A DNA stretch of 21,323 bases from a virus: the IMG/VR virus record IMGVR_UViG_3300012358_000009, positions 1 to 21,323 of that record; one strand, given 5' to 3'. Position numbers and translations under genes: made by a program. A model generated the notes under the pieces. That model saw nothing but the letters and a program-made list of their open reading frames with translations. It had not been told where the DNA came from and searched no databases. The first letter of the stretch is position 1; the number at the start of each line of letters is the position of its first letter. Positions 6,511 through 13,784 of the stretch are shown piece by piece.

Positions 6511-7359
6511 TCACTGAACCCTCACAGCGTCCGGCTTCGCCTCGATCGCAGCTTGAAGGGCCGCGGGAACGTTGCCGAGAAAGTCGTAACCGGTGATGCG
6601 CTCCACCTGATCCACACTCACCCGGTAATCGGCCCACCGCTGCCCGTGAACGCTTCCGTCGTTGGGGAGGGAGACGGCGACGACCCGCGTCTCGCCGCTC
6701 ACACGGGCCAGGTCGCCGTCTCCCTGGGGGAGCGCGACGACCACCTTCCAGCAGACCCCAGGCACGTTCAGTCCGATACGCACGGGACCGGGCCGCTTCG
6801 GGATCACACCCAATGAGCCGCCGCCGCCGGCGGTGATGTAAAGCTCGTCCCCGTCCCGCCTTACGAGGTCCCGGCAGTAGCTCTCCAGCTTCTCCCACGG
6901 CCCGCGGTTCAAATCCGGCGCCTGGGGGAGCATGTTGCTCATGAAGAAGGTGGGGAGGTTATCCTCGCGCGTCGCCGTGCGGTCGCCGGAAGGACACTGG
7001 TGGCCGCGGTCATAGCCGCTCCCTTTGTAAGCGTCCGCGTCAATGCGCCAGGAGCGGGGCAGGTCGGGATCGGCCACGAACTTGTTGGTGCGCTCCGTCG
7101 TCCCCAAGTCCTCCGCGCCGAGGTGCCAACTCACCCAGTTGGGGCCGCGCGTCTTGTAGTTGTAGGAGAGCGCATACTGGCGGCGCTCCAGCAGGTAGTT
7201 CTCGGGACGCTCATCATCCTTCGTCGCTCCGCTGGGGTTGCCGAGCAGCATATTGCTGTTGTCCTGCGGCATCGGGGCCTGGGAGCCCGCGGGCCTCGGC
7301 ACAAAGAGGAGCGAGAGGGCGAAGAGCGCCCCGAGAATGGGATAGCGTGGTCTGGGCAT
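6511..7359 (-). CDS. Secreted DNA/RNA non-specific endonuclease (NucA/Serratia nuclease family)
   Basis: This 282-residue protein starts at ATG 7359. Residues 1-27 look like a Sec signal peptide: basic start MPRPR, hydrophobic core around 8-20, probable cleavage after AGSQA. The nuclease core has the DRGH motif (D117-R118-G119-H120) with the general-base His120. It is followed by MSNMLPQAPDLNRGPWEKLE, where Asn151 matches the metal-binding Asn and Glu159 the conserved Glu of the Serratia nuclease. The family cleaves DNA and RNA without sequence preference using one Mg ion. Here the gene sits between the major capsid gene and the LamG gene, with only short gaps, so it is co-transcribed with virion genes. 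It may be a cargo (moron) gene whose product is exported to degrade extracellular nucleic acid, or it may be used during infection. The enzymatic call is strong; the phage role is inference. Confidence 0.92.
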   Translation of the reverse strand: MPRPRYPILGALFALSLLFVPRPAGSQAPMPQDNSNMLLGNPSGATKDDERPENYLLERRQYALSYNYKTRGPNWVSWHLGAEDLGTTERTNKFVADPDLPRSWRIDADAYKGSGYDRGHQCPSGDRTATREDNLPTFFMSNMLPQAPDLNRGPWEKLESYCRDLVRRDGDELYITAGGGGSLGVIPKRPGPVRIGLNVPGVCWKVVVALPQGDGDLARVSGETRVVAVSLPNDGSVHGQRWADYRVSVDQVERITGYDFLGNVPAALQAAIEAKPDAVRVQ

Positions 7360-7374
7360 AACTCGCCTAATCGA

Positions 7375-8400
7375 TCAACTCACATCCAGGATCGCGATAG
7401 CGCCCGGATAGAACAAGCACGGTCCCCCGTTGTGACCGGCGTGCAGCTCGATGGTCCTGGGAACGCGGTCCTCCCCGTGATCGACGACGATCATATACGG
7501 CTGCGGTCCCATGCTGGGGTTGGTGGCGTTCCTGACGAACCGATAGACGCCGAGCTGCTGGTTACCGGCGCGCCGGCCGACCAGCACCACCTTGCCGTCC
7601 GGGATGTAGAGCGTGAACACGCCCGCGTCATCCAGGTAGCCGCCGTCATAGACGCGGATCGACGGCAAGCCCTGGCCGATGAAGAACTGGTTGATCGTCT
7701 CCAGGCTCCGGGTCAAGGGCTGCACGCCGGCGATCGTCACCGAGAGCTGGCCCCCGATGTCCGTGGCATTGCGGTTCGCCAGGAGGTTGTTCGCGGTAGT
7801 CTGGTTCATCCAGGCCACGGAGCCCGCGCCGAAGCTGACGGAATGGCCGCGGGAGAGGAGCGCGACGGCGCGCAGATCCGCGAGCGGGGTCGCGGTGGCG
7901 ATCGTCGCCCATGTGGAGGCATCGTAGGTGATCAGGTCGAAGCTGTCCTGGTGGGTAACCCCGTTGTCGGTGATCGTGAAGGTGCCCGTCGTAAGGAGCA
8001 TCCAGATCATCGACTCGATCCGGTCCAGTTGGCGCTGGAGGAGGTGCTCCTGGTGGCCGAAGATCACCTGGGAGAGGTCCATCCGGTCCCCCCAGGTCCC
8101 GAGCGCGCGCACGGGCACGGTCAGCTCGCGCTCGTTCAACTGGATGAACTCGCCGTAGACGCCGGGCTCATACAGGTAGCGCTTGGCGCCGATCTTCTGC
8201 ACGCGGGAGGGCGGGCCGTCCAGGCCCCGCAGGTGCTGCAGCCCGGTGTAGTTGTCCCGCTGCTCCCAGGCGATGTAGAACTCGTCACGCTCCTCCGTGG
8301 GCATGATCTCGAACACCGGCCGATCTCGCTCCAGCCGCGGACGAAGGTCCTGCTCGATCTCCATCAGAGCGGCGGTAGTAGGGATGACATAAGCTGGCAT
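7375..8400 (-). CDS. Major capsid protein (lambda gpE-like)
   Basis: This 341-residue protein starts at ATG 8400. AGGAG lies eight bases upstream, so the upstream in-frame TTG is rejected. It begins MPAYVIPTTAALMEIEQDLR. The N-terminal region reads PPSRVQKIGAKRYLYEPGVY then EFIQLNERELTVPVRALGTW, matching the P-domain/E-loop-type region of gpE-like capsid proteins. The helical spine follows (GHQEHLLQRQLDRIESMIWM), then beta-rich A-domain segments and a C-terminus close to FYPGAIAILDVS. It follows the protease/scaffold and decoration genes, the lambda order C-Nu3-D-E. The length matches the family (about 340). It forms the icosahedral shell. Confidence 0.88.
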   Translation of the reverse strand: MPAYVIPTTAALMEIEQDLRPRLERDRPVFEIMPTEERDEFYIAWEQRDNYTGLQHLRGLDGPPSRVQKIGAKRYLYEPGVYGEFIQLNERELTVPVRALGTWGDRMDLSQVIFGHQEHLLQRQLDRIESMIWMLLTTGTFTITDNGVTHQDSFDLITYDASTWATIATATPLADLRAVALLSRGHSVSFGAGSVAWMNQTTANNLLANRNATDIGGQLSVTIAGVQPLTRSLETINQFFIGQGLPSIRVYDGGYLDDAGVFTLYIPDGKVVLVGRRAGNQQLGVYRFVRNATNPSMGPQPYMIVVDHGEDRVPRTIELHAGHNGGPCLFYPGAIAILDVS

Positions 8401-8411
8401 AGTCAAAGCTC

Positions 8412-8867
8412 CTAGAACTTGAAGATCGAGCCGGGATCGGTCAGGCCGCCGTTCAGCCAGCGGCCGCGGAGGTCATCGACGGCCCCCGCGTCCAGCACCC
8501 CCTCGTCCCCTTCCTGCAGGAGGTCCGAGCCGAAGAAGTAGCCGCGGATGTAGATGGCTGTCGTCGCGCCCCGCTCGCCCACCTCGCCCGAGGCGCCGGG
8601 AGTGGTCGTCTGGGCGATCTTGCCCGCGGTATCGACGGAGATGTCATAGAGCAGAAGACCGGCCGCCACCTCCGAGCCGTCGGCGGCGGCGGTTGAATAC
8701 GCCTTGTAGGTGCCGGTATCGGTGACGCGGCCCATGACGGTCCCGCGCGCATACTCCACCGTGTCCGCCGCCGCGGGCTCGATCATCACGGCGAGGGTAT
8801 CGGCGATGTAGGGATAGATCGCCGGCTCCAGCTTCTTGCCGCTCCAGGTCGCAATGGTCGCTCGCAT
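8412..8867 (-). CDS. Head decoration protein (lambda gpD-like)
   Basis: This 151-residue protein starts at ATG 8867, four bases after the protease stop. The middle has the decoration-protein pattern: YARGTVMGRVTDTGTYKAYS, then DGSEVAAGLLLYDISVDTAG, which is the 'start from a low-order value, then a Gly-rich turn and ...AxGIL/LLxD' signature of gpD-like trimeric capsid cement proteins. A later segment IYIRGYFFGSDLLQEGDEGV also fits. The family binds threefold sites of the expanded head and stabilises it against DNA pressure. Placement between protease/scaffold and the major capsid gene is exactly that of lambda D. Confidence 0.85.
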   Translation of the reverse strand: MRATIATWSGKKLEPAIYPYIADTLAVMIEPAAADTVEYARGTVMGRVTDTGTYKAYSTAAADGSEVAAGLLLYDISVDTAGKIAQTTTPGASGEVGERGATTAIYIRGYFFGSDLLQEGDEGVLDAGAVDDLRGRWLNGGLTDPGSIFKF

Positions 8868-8870
8868 CGG

Positions 8871-9494
8871 TTACGCCCCCCGTCCGTTCTTCCGCTCGCG
8901 CAGGATGGCGCGGCCGGTCTCTGTGAAGGCGAGCAGCCGGTCATGCTCCTCGGCCGGCAGCGGCTTCGTCGCCTCGTCGCCGCTCTTGTTCCAGATCACC
9001 TGCACGCCCTCGGGCAGCCTGCCGGCCGGCATCTCCCCGTAGAGCGCGTGCGGGGAGCGCGCCGTGTAGAGCGCCTGGAACGCCTCCAGGCGCGTGCCCA
9101 CCTGGGGCTGTCCCTCCCGGTCCGCGCCGAAGGTGATCTTCACGGGAACGGCGCGGTCATCGTGCGCCGCCTGCTGGAACGCCGCGATCATGGCAGGCTG
9201 CTCCGGAGGCAGCGCCCGTCCCTCGCGCACCATGTCCGCGGCGAAGCGCACCGCGTCCGCTTCGATGCGGCGGGCATCCTCCTCGGCCGTGCGCTGCTGC
9301 TGCGCGGCCAACTGCTCTTGTAGGGCTTTGAGCTGGGCCGCCATGACGGCGCTCGCGGTGTCGCGCGCAGGACTGGCGGCGGCGGCTTCCTGGGTATTGG
9401 TTCTCGACGGAACCTCCACAGCCGTCTCCAGTTCCTCGAACTCGGCCGGCTCCGCAGCTATCAGGGCCGCCTTGATGCGATCCATGAGTGACAT
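8871..9494 (-). CDS. Probable internally initiated scaffold protein
   Basis: Within the protease frame ATG 9494 (residue 369, MSLMDRIKAALIAAEPAEFE) is preceded by AAGAGGAAACCT, a strong ribosome binding site at proper spacing. Initiation here would give a 207-residue protein made only of the helical scaffold part. Lambda Nu3 is made in the same way from inside gene C. The sequence shows the RBS and the domain boundary; that the site is used is inference. Confidence 0.65.
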   Translation of the reverse strand: MSLMDRIKAALIAAEPAEFEELETAVEVPSRTNTQEAAAASPARDTASAVMAAQLKALQEQLAAQQQRTAEEDARRIEADAVRFAADMVREGRALPPEQPAMIAAFQQAAHDDRAVPVKITFGADREGQPQVGTRLEAFQALYTARSPHALYGEMPAGRLPEGVQVIWNKSGDEATKPLPAEEHDRLLAFTETGRAILRERKNGRGA

Positions 9495-10598
9495 AGGTTT
9501 CCTCTTGTTGTGCGTCCTGGCCGAAGCCGCGGGCGTGGGTTTGCGTTCCGTTGTATCTATCAAAAGGCCGCCGCCGCCGCCTTTGGCGATGGAGACGGCA
9601 GGGTTTCCGGGATCAGCGGACGAGTAATGGGTCGCCGTCGCAATCGGCTCGAAATCACCGCGCGAGAGCAGCGTCTTGTAAGCGCCTCTGGCCTCCAGCA
9701 GCTCCGCCGCGTCGAGGTCGCCACCGCGGGCGAGGGCGAGCGCCTTGCAGAAGCCGGCGCCGGGGACCGCGCCGTCATACACCCCGGAGCACTCCGCGGC
9801 GCGCGCGTCCTGAAGCGTGTAGGAGGCTTTCCCGTGCGGCACGCCACGGGCCATCTGCGCGGCCTGCTCCTCCTCGCTCATCCGCCGGGTACTGCCGGGG
9901 AAGTGGCGGCAGAGATACCCACCGCTCTCCGGATCGCAGGCGGAAAGCTCGTTGCCGCAGATGTCGCAGATAGATACGCCGCCGGAGAGGCCCATGGACA
10001 CATCGAACAGCGTGCCGCCGTCGATCATCCGGGAGAGGTCGTCCGTCGAGGGACCGGAAGCGCCGTTCGGGTGGATGCCCTGGAGCATGTAGAAGCCGAT
10101 CAGAGACCGATCACGCCGCACATCGCCCTTGTCCAGATAGGCCTCGTAGCGGCCGGCGAAGGTCTTGCCGAAGGGAAGCTCGCTGGGAGAAGAGAGCCCG
10201 CCCGTGCGGTGGCTGTTCATGAACGCGAAGCCGCGGGCCGCGTCGGCGGCGATGTTCTTTAGGGTCCGGTCCCCGAGGAACAGCCATCGGTCCTCCACGA
10301 AGTTACCGTTCGCCGCCTCCATGTAGTGGATGAACACCTCATCGGAGGAGAGCGGCGGGGCATTGGCGGGGAGGAGGGCATTGATCGCAACCATCTCCTC
10401 GTCGTGCGTTTCGGGAAGCTCGCCCGCGGAGAAGAGGATGCGGGGCGCGGGAAGCGGCTCCGGTGGGAAAGGAAGGAAACGCACCGGAGCCGCTTCCACG
10501 CCGTCACGGACCGCGGCCAGGCGGCGGCGGCGCCGGCAGCGCTCCGCATCGTAGCCAAGCTCCTGGAAGGGGCTCGGTATCAGCTTCGTGTCGGGCAT
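8871..10598 (-). CDS. Prohead protease fused to scaffold (S78-like, with zinc-finger insert)
   Basis: This 575-residue protein starts at ATG 10598 (MPDTKLIPSPFQELGYDAER). The longer frame to 10637 would start inside a terminator hairpin and is rejected. Residues ~85-210 look like a prohead protease of the S78 type: catalytic His in FMNSHRTGG (His130) and a Ser in FDVSMGLSGG (Ser201) corresponding to the 'SxGF' Ser. Between and after these lies a metal-binding insert, CDICGNELSAC then CRHFPG (Cys211, 214, 221, 230, His232). From residue ~369 a charged Gln-rich helical part follows (LKALQEQLAAQQQRTAEEDA), typical of a scaffold. Lambda C-Nu3 is the model: protease and scaffold in one frame, with self-cleavage during maturation. 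The protease call is by motif and order, not by search. Confidence 0.8.
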   Translation of the reverse strand: MPDTKLIPSPFQELGYDAERCRRRRRLAAVRDGVEAAPVRFLPFPPEPLPAPRILFSAGELPETHDEEMVAINALLPANAPPLSSDEVFIHYMEAANGNFVEDRWLFLGDRTLKNIAADAARGFAFMNSHRTGGLSSPSELPFGKTFAGRYEAYLDKGDVRRDRSLIGFYMLQGIHPNGASGPSTDDLSRMIDGGTLFDVSMGLSGGVSICDICGNELSACDPESGGYLCRHFPGSTRRMSEEEQAAQMARGVPHGKASYTLQDARAAECSGVYDGAVPGAGFCKALALARGGDLDAAELLEARGAYKTLLSRGDFEPIATATHYSSADPGNPAVSIAKGGGGGLLIDTTERKPTPAASARTHNKRKPMSLMDRIKAALIAAEPAEFEELETAVEVPSRTNTQEAAAASPARDTASAVMAAQLKALQEQLAAQQQRTAEEDARRIEADAVRFAADMVREGRALPPEQPAMIAAFQQAAHDDRAVPVKITFGADREGQPQVGTRLEAFQALYTARSPHALYGEMPAGRLPEGVQVIWNKSGDEATKPLPAEEHDRLLAFTETGRAILRERKNGRGA

Positions 10599-10610
10599 CG
10601 TGTGTCCGAG

Positions 10611-10663
10611 GCAAACAAAAAGAGGGCCGCGTGACAAGCTGATTGCTTGTCACGCGGCCCTCT
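10611..10663 (-). terminator. Rho-independent terminator-like hairpin upstream of the protease gene
   Basis: Arms 10621-10639 and 10645-10663 are perfectly complementary over 19 bases with a 5-base loop. In the minus direction the stem is followed by TTTTTGTTTG. This is an excellent intrinsic terminator for transcripts coming from the right. It ends only about twelve bases before the protease/scaffold ATG at 10598, which makes it look more like an attenuator or an antitermination target than a simple operon end. Confidence 0.85.
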
Positions 10664-10782
10664 AGGAACTCTCGTGTGTGGGCGCTCGGAAGAACGCCTC
10701 GCCGTTATGGAATTCTCGAGTCATTCGGGCGGGAGGGGCGTCAACCCTCTCCTACACCTCTCGCGTATCAGTCGCTTTCGCC

Positions 10783-10822
10783 GGGCGTTCCCCGGCCGTT
10801 AACGCGCGCGGGGCGCCCTTTT
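10783..10822 (+). terminator. Weak plus-strand terminator-like hairpin
   Basis: On the plus strand 10783-10794 (GGGCGTTCCCCG) can pair with 10809-10818 (CGGGGCGCCC), with a two-base bulge and a 14-base loop. The stem is followed by TTTT at 10819-10822. It would stop plus-strand transcripts, although no plus-strand gene is recognised. It may instead be a structured element of the minus transcript. Confidence 0.3.
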
Positions 10823-10827
10823 CGGTG

Positions 10828-10944
10828 TCATTTAGCGACTATCAGCGTGTCTGTAACTTCCACGCCGCCGCCCGAAATCTCAAAGCTGCTCCGCCCGGTT
10901 ACCGGCTGATCAGACAGGCAAAGAAGTTTTACTTCCCGCGACAT
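10828..10944 (-). CDS. Possible 38-residue micro-protein
   Basis: ATG 10944 opens a 38-codon frame (MSREVKLLCLSDQPVTGRSS, then FEISGGGVEVTDTLIVAK) to TGA at 10828. The same frame is open further upstream to GTG 10998. The second half has a plausible strand pattern, but no ribosome binding site precedes either start and codon use is less GC-biased than in neighbours. It may be chance. Confidence 0.25.
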   Translation of the reverse strand: MSREVKLLCLSDQPVTGRSSFEISGGGVEVTDTLIVAK

Positions 10945-11192
10945 GTCAACGCCAAAGCGGAACCCTGCACGCCCGCACAAGTCGGGGAAGCCGGTCACGT
11001 TTCAAGTGTGTATGCTTCCCACGTCAGGGCGCAGGCTCAAATCGGGTCCCGAATTCGTTTTGGTCGGAGAAAGCTCGGGACCACGCCCTCCGAACGTTCG
11101 CCGGAAGGACCGGGATACCCGGCCAACCGATAAGAGTCAGTCTCTCGCCCTGCGGACGCGGACTCCCGGCAAAACTTACGCTTACCTGTATC

Positions 11193-11375
11193 TTAACCCA
11201 CTTCCGGGCCGCCGTCAACCTCTTCTTCGGGCCGCACCCCGTAGCGGGTGAGATCGACACGCACCGGCGGGAACCCACGCTTCTTCACCTCGACGACGGC
11301 GCGCTTGGGATCGACCTTGAGGACCAGGTTCCCCTCCAGGTCGCGGACTTCCTTCCACCGCTCGCCGCCGCACAT
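11193..11375 (-). CDS. Small hypothetical protein
   Basis: This 60-residue protein starts at ATG 11375 (MCGGERWKEVRDLEGNLVLK), with GGAGGG seven bases upstream and a TGATG overlap with the preceding stop. The TTG one codon upstream is rejected. It is charged, with a beta pattern LVLKVDPKRAVVEVKKRGFP, and lacks a membrane segment. It resembles small OB- or beta-barrel-like phage proteins only in a general way, and I do not recognise a family. It is the last gene before the 0.6-kb gap. Confidence 0.7.
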   Translation of the reverse strand: MCGGERWKEVRDLEGNLVLKVDPKRAVVEVKKRGFPPVRVDLTRYGVRPEEEVDGGPEVG

Positions 11376-11659
11376 CAATCATCCCTCCGCTCTCGTTCTT
11401 CCTTTCGCCAGATCCTGCGCCAGCGCTTCCGGGTCAAAACCTCCTTATCCCACGCTTCGCGGCAGTCGGGGCAGAGATAAAGGTGGTACCGCGACAGCCA
11501 GGCGAAGAAACGGATGAGAGCGATGACGAACCGGCCGAGAGCGTCAAACAACCACCCATCCGACCCGTGGGTAACTTCATCTATCTCTGCGGCCGTGAAA
11601 ATCTCGGCGTGACCGCACCGGGCACACCACAGCGTAATATCTGCGCCAGGCTTGCTCAT
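11375..11659 (-). CDS. Zinc-ribbon-like protein with amphipathic/hydrophobic middle
   Basis: This 94-residue protein starts at ATG 11659 in an ATGA overlap. It has CARCG at residues 12-16 and CPDC near residues 63-66, the two halves of a probable zinc ribbon. The hydrophobic stretch WLFDALGRFVIALIRFFAWL between them could touch a membrane, and the C-terminus is very basic (TRKRWRRIWRKEERERRDD). The distance between the Cys pairs is longer than in a classical ribbon. Function unknown. It belongs to the run of Cys-motif micro-proteins that flanks the portal gene. Confidence 0.65.
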   Translation of the reverse strand: MSKPGADITLWCARCGHAEIFTAAEIDEVTHGSDGWLFDALGRFVIALIRFFAWLSRYHLYLCPDCREAWDKEVLTRKRWRRIWRKEERERRDD

Positions 11660-11952
11660 CCCCCGCCCCCATTAGAAGCCGCCGCCGCTTCCCGGTGACA
11701 CCGGCAGGGACAGCTGCCCGCCGGCATCACGCGACACCTCGCCCGCTCGGGATTGGTGCAGATGCACGTCTTGTTATCGTGCCACTGCGCCATCCATTCC
11801 ACACCGGCCAGGAACGCCGGCTCGATAGCGGCGTGCGCCGGCCAGCCCGTCCGCCCCAGTTCCCCAAGGACGGCGCTCTCGTATTCCTCGGCCGCCTGCT
11901 CGGCCCTGGTGAGCCGGTGGGGCGATACGGTCGGGGTATCATGCTCCGGCAT
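11656..11952 (-). CDS. Cys-rich small protein following portal
   Basis: This 98-residue protein starts at ATG 11952, overlapping the portal stop, with GGAGGGATCA directly upstream. A helical N-terminal half (HRLTRAEQAAEEYESAVLGE) and FLAGVEWMAQWHDNK lead to a Cys cluster: CICTNPERARC then CPCRCH (five Cys plus His). This looks like a metal site. It ends AAAASNGGGG, nearly repeating the portal C-terminus (AAAASNGSGG), and the DNA around both ends is similar. Function unknown. Confidence 0.7.
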   Translation of the reverse strand: MPEHDTPTVSPHRLTRAEQAAEEYESAVLGELGRTGWPAHAAIEPAFLAGVEWMAQWHDNKTCICTNPERARCRVMPAGSCPCRCHREAAAASNGGGG

Positions 11953-13495
11953 TGATCCCTCCGCTCCCATTGGAAGCCGCCGCCGCCTTCTCATTCTGCC
12001 CCACCCCCTGCACCGTCCCACCGGCATTGGCGGCGGCGGCCGGCTCTTCTTGAGGCATCGCAGCGATGTCCGCCTGCTTCTGCCGGCGTGCCACGTCCTC
12101 CGCCGAGCGCATCGGCACCCCCAGCTCCTGGTCCATGTCGCGGAGCTGTCCCGGATCGAAGTAGCCGCTCCGCATGAGGCTCGCGACGCTCGACGCCTTC
12201 ACCGCGAAGTTCTGCTGCTCCGTGTCCCCGAGGTTGGGGTAGGGCGCGAGGTCCACCGCCTCCTCCCCGTAGTTCAGCCGCAACCAGTTCGCGAACATGT
12301 CCAGGCGGATCATCTCCTCCGCGCGCGTGCGCAGGTATTGGATCGGCAGTTCCAGGATGTCCTGGTGGACCTGGGACGCGGCGCGGGAGCCGAACTGCGC
12401 TTCCTGGGTGGCGAGCGATTGGAAGAGGATGCCCTGGTTGATCTCGTGGTTGAAGAGGTCGATCGCCAACCGGAAGGCGTCCCCGGTAGTGAAAGCGAAC
12501 AGCGTTTTCACTTCCGCGCCGTTCGGGATGGCCAGCGCCGTGGAGTTGTGGAACGTGAGCAAGGAGGCCAGCATATCCTGCACGGGATCGACGATGACGG
12601 GGGTGTCGGTCTCGTCCAGGATCGGATCGCCGTTCTCGTCCAGCTTCGGTCGGGCCTGCGCGTCGGGGGCCGTCGTGCCGATCACGGAGGGCGATGCAAA
12701 CTGGAGCAGAAACTTGTAGAACTCCGGCCAAACTTGCGTCTTCAGCCACCACGAATTGTACGCAGCGCGTATCCACGCCGAGCCGCGAGGATCGCCGTTC
12801 TTTCCCAGGATGCTGAACAGCACGAACTTGCCGCGGGGCAGGAGGTTGGGCAGCTTCCCCAGATCCTCGCCCCGCATCGCCAGGACGCCCTGAAGCATCT
12901 GGTAGTAGAGGCCGGGGACCACACCGAGCACGCCCACCCAGTTCATATAGGGATCCACCACGAAGGCGTAGCTGTCCCGGCTCTTGAGCTTGATCGCCTT
13001 GGGGACGAGCTTCCCGGCGTCGGGACCGCTCCCTGCGACCTCGTAAACCTGTTCCGCCAGGCGGTGGCCGAAGGCGATGCCGTCCAGCAGCTCGTAGAGG
13101 GTGGCGGTGCGGAACTCATGGAGCCTGGCGAGACAGCGCTCGCAGAAGTCGAGGTACTCCTGGGCCTGTTCATAGCGGGGGTCCTCCTCGTCCACCGACG
13201 GCGAAAGCTCGATCTTCTGTCCGATCACCGCCTGCTTCAGGATACTGATGTCCGAGAATATCTGCGGATCTTCGAGCATCCGCTCGTAGACATCCGCTCC
13301 CACGGTGCGCTCGATCCCATCGATGTATTTAGGAAGCGAGCGGTAGTAGTCCGCCAGGAACGGCGACCAGCCACCGGCAGCGACGTACTCACGATTCGCG
13401 TCCGCGCTGACCCGAGGCGCGTTTCGGGGACGGCCGGGAGGGCGCTTCTCCGGGGGTGGAACGGGGATGACCTCGGTGATCTGGCTATCGGGCAT
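11939..13495 (-). CDS. Portal protein (DUF935 / Mu gp29-like)
   Basis: This 518-residue protein starts at ATG 13495, just after the previous stop. The portal-type core includes FSDISILKQAVIGQKIELSP (80-99), a helical stem-like region, and RGKFVLFS followed by DPRGSAWIRAAYNSWWLK (~221-252), a hallmark of DUF935 portals. FNHEINQGILFQSLATQE lies further on. The C-terminus is Ala/Asn/Gly-rich and disordered. Twelve copies form the DNA entry ring, to which terminase docks. The length fits the family (about 480-530). In most phages the portal gene follows terminase directly, but here more than 3 kb of small genes intervenes. Confidence 0.88.
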   Translation of the reverse strand: MPDSQITEVIPVPPPEKRPPGRPRNAPRVSADANREYVAAGGWSPFLADYYRSLPKYIDGIERTVGADVYERMLEDPQIFSDISILKQAVIGQKIELSPSVDEEDPRYEQAQEYLDFCERCLARLHEFRTATLYELLDGIAFGHRLAEQVYEVAGSGPDAGKLVPKAIKLKSRDSYAFVVDPYMNWVGVLGVVPGLYYQMLQGVLAMRGEDLGKLPNLLPRGKFVLFSILGKNGDPRGSAWIRAAYNSWWLKTQVWPEFYKFLLQFASPSVIGTTAPDAQARPKLDENGDPILDETDTPVIVDPVQDMLASLLTFHNSTALAIPNGAEVKTLFAFTTGDAFRLAIDLFNHEINQGILFQSLATQEAQFGSRAASQVHQDILELPIQYLRTRAEEMIRLDMFANWLRLNYGEEAVDLAPYPNLGDTEQQNFAVKASSVASLMRSGYFDPGQLRDMDQELGVPMRSAEDVARRQKQADIAAMPQEEPAAAANAGGTVQGVGQNEKAAAASNGSGGINAGA

Positions 13496-13498
13496 CGG

Positions 13499-13780
13499 TT
13501 AACGTGTGCGCTCCTGCTGCTGAATGGTCGCGGCTGCTTCCAGCGCGGCCCAGGGATCGCGCTGCGGCGTCTTGGGCCTGGCGCGGTTCGCCTGCGCGGC
13601 GATCTTCTCGGCATACTCTTTCTTGGCGCGGTCACGAGCCGCCTCTTCTTCCCAGTAGGGCTCCAGGGCCGCATTCGTCAGCACGTTCAGATACTCATCA
13701 GCGACGGGCATCCGGTCCATTTCGGCCTCGCAGGCGCACAGTTCTCCGGTCGCGTCCGTATACTGAAACTCAACGAGCAT
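13499..13780 (-). CDS. Hypothetical protein upstream of portal
   Basis: This 93-residue protein starts at ATG 13780 with GAGGT six bases upstream (the longer frame to 13807 is not needed). It begins MLVEFQYTDATGELCACEAE. The CAC pair near residue 15 is its only Cys feature. The C-terminal half is a long charged helix (EEEAARDRAKKEYAEKIAAQ) with possible coiled-coil character and a Gln-rich end. Function unknown. Spacing to the portal gene is three bases, so the two are translated from the same message. Confidence 0.65.
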   Translation of the reverse strand: MLVEFQYTDATGELCACEAEMDRMPVADEYLNVLTNAALEPYWEEEAARDRAKKEYAEKIAAQANRARPKTPQRDPWAALEAAATIQQQERTR

Positions 13781-13784
13781 CCAG

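Larger units (their letters stand above)
10664..11192. other. Long region without a confident gene, between portal-side genes and head genes
   Basis: This 529-base stretch has no convincing gene. Short open frames occur on both strands. The best is a 38-codon minus frame at 10828-10944, listed separately. A plus-direction hairpin with four T lies at 10783-10822. A TTGACA occurs at 10949-10944 on the minus strand but has no matching -10 element. The region could hold an operator, a small RNA ended by the terminator at 10611-10663, or a packaging or replication site. None of these can be decided here. Confidence 0.6.

Noticed and set aside
5281-6816. Plus-strand open frame of 511 codons
   Set aside because: Antisense to the LamG and nuclease genes and without a domain pattern.
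10944-10949. TTGACA on the minus strand as a promoter
   Set aside because: No TATAAT-like hexamer lies 16-18 bases downstream; the sequence there is CTTCTT-like.
10678-11133. Plus-strand open frame of 151 codons in the gap
   Set aside because: It starts at GTG without an SD and has no recognisable pattern; an open frame of this length is expected by chance at this GC content.
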